Assembly: GCA_002050235.1 (NCBI GenBank)
Contig: MWST01000035.1
Location: 193,693 to 257,692, forward strand
Source: Polyangiaceae bacterium UTPRO1
GTDB taxonomy: Bacteria > Desulfobacterota > Binatia > UTPRO1
Length of the DNA stretch: 64,000 bases
Reading direction: 5' to 3'
Shown: in pieces, positions 59,674 through 64,000 of the stretch
Layout: each line of letters starts with the position of its first letter
Numbering within the stretch: position 1 is the first letter of the stretch
Made by a program: the position numbers and the translations under genes
The notes under the pieces: generated by a model
Seen by the model: the letters and a program-made list of their open reading frames with translations, nothing else
The model's database searches: none
What the model was told of the DNA's origin: nothing

Positions 59674-60240
59674 ATGAGCAAGCATCCTCCACCGCAGAAG
59701 ACGACCTGGCCCGCCGGAACCGTTTTCACGGTCGGACATTCGACACGATCGGCGGCCGATTTCCTGGCCTTGCTGCGCGCCTACGACATCGAGCGGCTCG
59801 TCGACGTCCGGACCGTACCGCGCTCGCGCCACAACCCGCAGTTCAACGCCGCAGCCTTGGCCGCCAGCCTGTCGGCGGCGGGAATCGCCTACGTGCCCAT
59901 GCCCTCCCTCGGCGGCCTGCGACACGCACGCAAGGATTCTCCGAACACCGGCTGGCGCAACGCGAGCTTTCGCGGCTATGCCGATTACATGCAGACTCCG
60001 GCGTTCGCCGAGGCACTGGAGGCGCTGATCAGCCTCGGTCGCGAACAGCGGGCCGCCATCATGTGCGCGGAGGCGGTGCCGTGGCGCTGCCATCGCTCGC
60101 TCGTCGCCGATGCCCTCGACGCGCGCGGCATCCCCGTGGTCGAGATCCTGTCGGAGCGCAGTTGCCGCAAGCACGCGCTCACGCCCTTCGCGCGCGTCGA
60201 CGGCGCACGAGTTAGCTATCCGCCTCTTCCGGTTTCGTGA
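59674..60240 (+). CDS. DUF488 protein (second, distinct subfamily)
   Basis: 188 aa from ATG 59674. Features VFTVGHSTRSAADFLALLRA, LVDVRTVPRSRHNPQF and the Cys pair in MCAEAVPWRCHRSLVA. Unlike YeaO, this branch often has conserved Cys and His that may bind metal. Function unknown. It is divergent from the flavoprotein gene. Confidence 0.9.
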   Translation: MSKHPPPQKTTWPAGTVFTVGHSTRSAADFLALLRAYDIERLVDVRTVPRSRHNPQFNAAALAASLSAAGIAYVPMPSLGGLRHARKDSPNTGWRNASFRGYADYMQTPAFAEALEALISLGREQRAAIMCAEAVPWRCHRSLVADALDARGIPVVEILSERSCRKHALTPFARVDGARVSYPPLPVS

Positions 60241-60271
60241 GCCGCCGGAGCGTGCTTCGACCCGGCGATGG

Positions 60272-61729
60272 TCAGACGCGCCACTGGCGCGCCCGAGCGT
60301 TGCGCAGCTGCCACGGCCGAGCGGGATCGAGGGCTTCGTCGAAGAGCTCGCCGCGTCCCTGCAGCGGCGTCCAGTCGGTGAAGGCCCCGACGAGCTGGCC
60401 GAGGTACGGTGCGGCGGTCGCCAGGCACTCCTCGAAGTCGAGCTCGTCGGCCTCGAGGACGCCCCGGCGCGGGTGGCGAACGGCGAAGACCACGGCCGCC
60501 AGCGCGCCCGCTGCGACCTGCAGCGTCGTAGCGTTGGCGTGCGGAACGTAGCGCCGCGCCTCCGCGATCGACAGCTGCGATCCGAACCAGTACGCATTGC
60601 GCGCGTGCCCGGCCAACAGCACGCCGAGCTCGTCGCTGCCGGTCACGAGCTCGCTGGTCAGCACCCGGGAGCGCGGCTGCATCTGCCACCCTCGTCCCTC
60701 GAGCTCGAGCGCCGACAGCATCGCGTCGTCGCACGGGTGATACACGAACATCACGGTCGGTCGGTAGCCGAACCCGCCGCCGTCGCGTAGCGAGAGGTAG
60801 TCGGCGATGGAAAAGACCTCGTCGTGGGTCATGAGCAGGCCCTGGAATCCGCCGAGCGACGGCAGCCAGCTCCGCGCAAACGTGGCGCCGCCCGGTCGCT
60901 TGAAGTAGACCGTGCCCGAGCCGCGCCGGTGCCAGAGCGCGCCGTGCGGCCGGCCCCGCTCGGCGGTGCCGAGCGACAGCTCTACGGGCTGCATCAGCTC
61001 GTCGACGAAGCCGTCTATCGACCACGTGTTCACGAACTCGTTGGGGCGCTTGGGACGCTCCGCCGCCTGCGTATCGCGCTCCGAGACCTGGATCAGCGTG
61101 ACGCCGAGGTCGCGGGAGAGCGCGGCCCAGCCGAGGCGGTCGACGGGGCGACGGTCGCCGAGACCGAACGCCGTGCTCAGCTCGAGCAACGCCCGCTTCA
61201 CGAAGTGCGAGACGAGACCCGGGTTGGCCCCGTGGTCCACGATGGCGGTCGGCGCCTCGGACCCGAAGCGCCGTGCCAGGCGCAGCACGCGCTCGCGCGC
61301 CAGATAGCTGGTCCGGTCGCGCACCGTGAGCATCGGGTTGTCGAAGACGCCGGGCCAAGGCTCGATGGAGGTGTCGACGTAGAGCACGCCGTGCTCGGCG
61401 CACCACTCCACGAGATCGAGGCTGGAGACGTCCATCGAGACGTTCAGCAGCAGATCGCCCGGCCGCACGTAGCGCCCGAGCTGTCGGTGGAAGGTCCCGG
61501 GCTTCAAGTGGCAATGCAGGAATTGCGCGCCTTGGGCCGTGGCGATACCGCGGCCACGCTCGTCCATCGACAGCACCGTGACCGGCGCGGCGGTGCGAAC
61601 GTGGCGCGACAGCAGCGGGAGCACCGTTTGCCCGATGGTTCCACAGCCCACCATGACGATCCGGCCATCGAGCTCAACGGATGCGGACGCGTCGATACCA
61701 GTACCTTTCACGACGTCGTCCGCCGTCAC
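60272..61729 (-). CDS. hss: homospermidine synthase
   Basis: 485 aa, close to the usual size. Rossmann start RIVMVGCGTIGQTVLPLLSR, VSMDVSSLDLVEWCAEHGVL, VDHGANPGLVSHFVKRALLE and RPHGALWHRRGSG, all hallmarks of the NAD-dependent homospermidine synthase of bacteria. Condenses putrescine units to homospermidine. The GTG at 61729 is the longest start. The convergent gap with the DUF488 gene (60241-60271) shows no hairpin. Confidence 0.93.
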   Translation of the reverse strand: MTADDVVKGTGIDASASVELDGRIVMVGCGTIGQTVLPLLSRHVRTAAPVTVLSMDERGRGIATAQGAQFLHCHLKPGTFHRQLGRYVRPGDLLLNVSMDVSSLDLVEWCAEHGVLYVDTSIEPWPGVFDNPMLTVRDRTSYLARERVLRLARRFGSEAPTAIVDHGANPGLVSHFVKRALLELSTAFGLGDRRPVDRLGWAALSRDLGVTLIQVSERDTQAAERPKRPNEFVNTWSIDGFVDELMQPVELSLGTAERGRPHGALWHRRGSGTVYFKRPGGATFARSWLPSLGGFQGLLMTHDEVFSIADYLSLRDGGGFGYRPTVMFVYHPCDDAMLSALELEGRGWQMQPRSRVLTSELVTGSDELGVLLAGHARNAYWFGSQLSIAEARRYVPHANATTLQVAAGALAAVVFAVRHPRRGVLEADELDFEECLATAAPYLGQLVGAFTDWTPLQGRGELFDEALDPARPWQLRNARARQWRV

Positions 61730-61862
61730 AGGCGCGGCCGCGCTCCCGTGAGCGCGCCGAGCCGCGACGGCGAGTCGAAACCGGCGGGTCGGCGCGTGGC
61801 AATGCGAGCTGCCGTCGGTGCACAGCGCAACGCCGGAAGCACCTTCGAGCCGACGACGGCGC

Positions 61863-62854
<992 letters not shown>

Positions 62855-62861
<7 letters not shown>

Positions 62862-62878
62862 GGGTTCCACATTGGAAC
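62855..62878. promoter_or_regulatory. candidate activator-binding palindrome (enhancer)
   Basis: GTTCCA (62855-62860), GTTCCA (62864-62869), then TGGAAC (62873-62878), evenly spaced 3 nt apart. The last two form a hyphenated palindrome about 75 bp before the predicted RIC transcription start. The dyad also overlaps the regulator's own start region, so autoregulation is likely. Confidence 0.55.
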
Positions 62879-62920
62879 AGATTCGGCGGGATGCTGCTAC
62901 CACCAGCCCCCGAATCCAGG

Positions 62921-62936
62921 TGGCACGAGGCATGCT
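62921..62936 (+). promoter_or_regulatory. sigma-54 (-24/-12) promoter of the RIC gene
   Basis: TGGCACGAGGCATGCT. GG and GC pairs lie 12 nt apart as required, matching TGGCACG-N4-TTGCA at all but about two positions. Predicted start about 62946, 51 nt before the RIC ATG. Confidence 0.75.
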
Positions 62937-62996
62937 GGACAGCGGCGGGAAGCTCGCCGCGCCGATGCGGCGCTCCCGCCGAGAGGAGACGCCGCG

Positions 62997-63713
62997 ATGG
63001 CCGAGCTGCCGAGCGCCGATAACAGCATCGAAACGATCGACCCGCGGAGGACCGTGGCCGAGCTGGCGCTGGAGCATGCAGCGGCGGCCGCCGTATTCCG
63101 GCGCCACCGCATCGATTACTGCTGCCACGGCGAGGTTGCGCTCGCGGAGGCTTGTCGTGAGCGCGGTCTCGACCTGTCGGCGGTCACCGCGGAGCTCGAC
63201 GCAGCGGTGCGCCGGAGGCCGCAATCGGACGAGGTCGACCCGCGCACGCTGGCGACCGCAGCCCTGATCGACCACATCGTCACGCGGCACCATGAATACC
63301 TGCGTGAGGCGCTGCCGCCGCTTCGTCCTCTGGCGGCGAAGGTGGAGCGGGTGCACGGAGCCCACAACGAGAAGCTCTTTACCGTGCGCGAAGTGCTGGA
63401 GGAGCTCGCGGAAACGCTCGAACCGCACCTCGACGAGGAGGAGGAGTCGCTGTTCCCGAGGATGAAGTCGGCGGACCGCGACGACGAGCGGATCGGGCGC
63501 GACCTCGTCGCCGCACGCGACGAACATCTCCAGGTCGGCAGCCTGCTCGAACAGCTGACCGACGCCACCGACGCTTTCCACGTCCCGGAGTGGGCTTGCG
63601 GGAGCTATCGGGCGCTCTTCCGGGAGCTCGAGGCGCTCACCGCCGACGTGCTCCGACACATCCACCTCGAGAACCACGTGCTGATGCCGAGGTTTCCCGT
63701 GAAGGAACGCTGA
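62997..63713 (+). CDS. ric: iron-sulfur cluster repair di-iron protein (RIC / YtfE / ScdA)
   Basis: 238 aa from ATG 62997, with AGGAG 8 nt upstream. N-terminal DUF542 ([20 protein letters not shown], then [11 protein letters not shown]) with the paired Cys. The C-terminal hemerythrin-like di-iron domain has [40 protein letters not shown] and [11 protein letters not shown], giving the His/Glu ligands. Repairs clusters damaged by NO or peroxide. The sigma-54 promoter and divergent activator imply NO or stress control. Confidence 0.94.
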   Translation: MAELPSADNSIETIDPRRTVAELALEHAAAAAVFRRHRIDYCCHGEVALAEACRERGLDLSAVTAELDAAVRRRPQSDEVDPRTLATAALIDHIVTRHHEYLREALPPLRPLAAKVERVHGAHNEKLFTVREVLEELAETLEPHLDEEEESLFPRMKSADRDDERIGRDLVAARDEHLQVGSLLEQLTDATDAFHVPEWACGSYRALFRELEALTADVLRHIHLENHVLMPRFPVKER

Positions 63714-63844
63714 GAGGGCCCGGGTCGGGCCGTAGTACCCGCCGCCAGCCCGACTCGCCGCCAGCCATCGCTACGCTCGCCGATGCCATGTGCGGAAGCC
63801 GGCCAGCGGATTGCAGCGACGCGCCGGATGAGGAAGGACGTATC

Positions 63845-63860
63845 TGGCACACGACGTGCA
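63845..63860 (+). promoter_or_regulatory. sigma-54 (-24/-12) promoter of the DUF2249 gene
   Basis: TGGCACACGACGTGCA. GG and GC are again 12 nt apart. Predicted start about 63870, 79 nt before ATG 63949. The rest of 63714-63948 shows no gene. Confidence 0.65.
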
Positions 63861-63948
63861 TTGGCTCGAAGCCGAGCTCGACAGCAGCCTGACCCGACCC
63901 GGCAGCCCATGGGGGTGTCGGGACCAACTCACATCAGGAGACGCATAC

Positions 63949-64000
63949 ATGGCGAACGCGAAGCAGAACGTAGGCTCCCCCCTCGACGTCCGTACTATCC
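63949..64000 (+). CDS. DUF2249-like protein (only first 17 codons in window)
   Basis: ATG 63949 has AGGAG 10 nt upstream. The visible text ends in SPLDVRTI, which matches the start of the DUF2249 motif (LDVRxxPPxERH) in proteins commonly encoded beside RIC and hemerythrin-like genes. Assignment rests on these few residues and the context. Confidence 0.55.
   Translation, partial: MANAKQNVGSPLDVRTI

Overview
The window is uniformly GC-rich, densely packed bacterial DNA. It carries about 60 protein genes and no tRNA, rRNA or CRISPR that I can see, and no gap without a gene exceeds about 240 bases. Gene content points to a Gram-negative, aerobic, uncultured lineage near the old Deltaproteobacteria. 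The markers are Lnt, lipoproteins, a TolQR-like pair, alternative complex III with an A2-type caa3 oxidase, an SVSDGV-type dockerin-like secreted enzyme and a Cys-rich secreted protein with a Thr/Pro linker. Candidatus Binatota or a myxobacterial relative would fit; this is an inference of low to moderate confidence.

Layout. 1-5165: a partial metallo-hydrolase, a small unknown gene, a membrane glycosyltransferase, and a DUF4912 gene overlapping a GH57 alpha-glucan branching enzyme. 5191-9782 (minus): secF without secD, then exbB-like, exbD-like and a large MMPL exporter. 9999-18362 (minus): a small unknown protein, an MFS permease, a duplicated Cys-rich secreted protein, a CYTH protein, a dimethylformamidase-like lipoprotein, and a three-gene signalling cluster (small module, HDOD, histidine kinase).

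18518-31342 (minus) is a defence island. A type I restriction-modification system (hsdM first, hsdS and hsdR last) is interleaved with two AbiE toxin-antitoxin modules, a GmrSD-like DUF262/DUF1524 protein and a Fic protein. The first AbiE toxin is gutted. Both antitoxin genes carry the same operator geometry. The chain abiEi-abiEii-gmrSD-hsdS is linked by 4-nt overlaps. HsdR carries a C-terminal AlbA_2 domain, and its conserved N-terminus has no start codon because an apparent GTGA overlap now reads GTAA.

31410-39046: a secreted sugar dehydrogenase, a 3-hydroxyisobutyrate dehydrogenase-like reductase, an anchored unknown protein, a pectinacetylesterase-like enzyme, an ankyrin lipoprotein, Lnt and a YqgE/AlgH protein. 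39107-54776 (minus) is a 15.7-kb respiratory supercluster, actABCDEF, a small membrane protein, sco, coxBACD and sdhCAB. It would take electrons from succinate through quinol and alternative complex III to cytochrome c and oxygen.

54881-61729: a small unknown exported protein, a CoA-transferase, an AhpD-like protein, an FmdE-like protein, two DUF488 proteins, a ferredoxin-reductase-like flavoprotein and homospermidine synthase. 61863-64000: a sigma-54 activator divergent from an iron-sulfur-cluster repair protein (RIC) and a DUF2249 gene. The last two each have a -24/-12 sigma-54 promoter match, which suggests a nitrosative or oxygen-limitation response unit.
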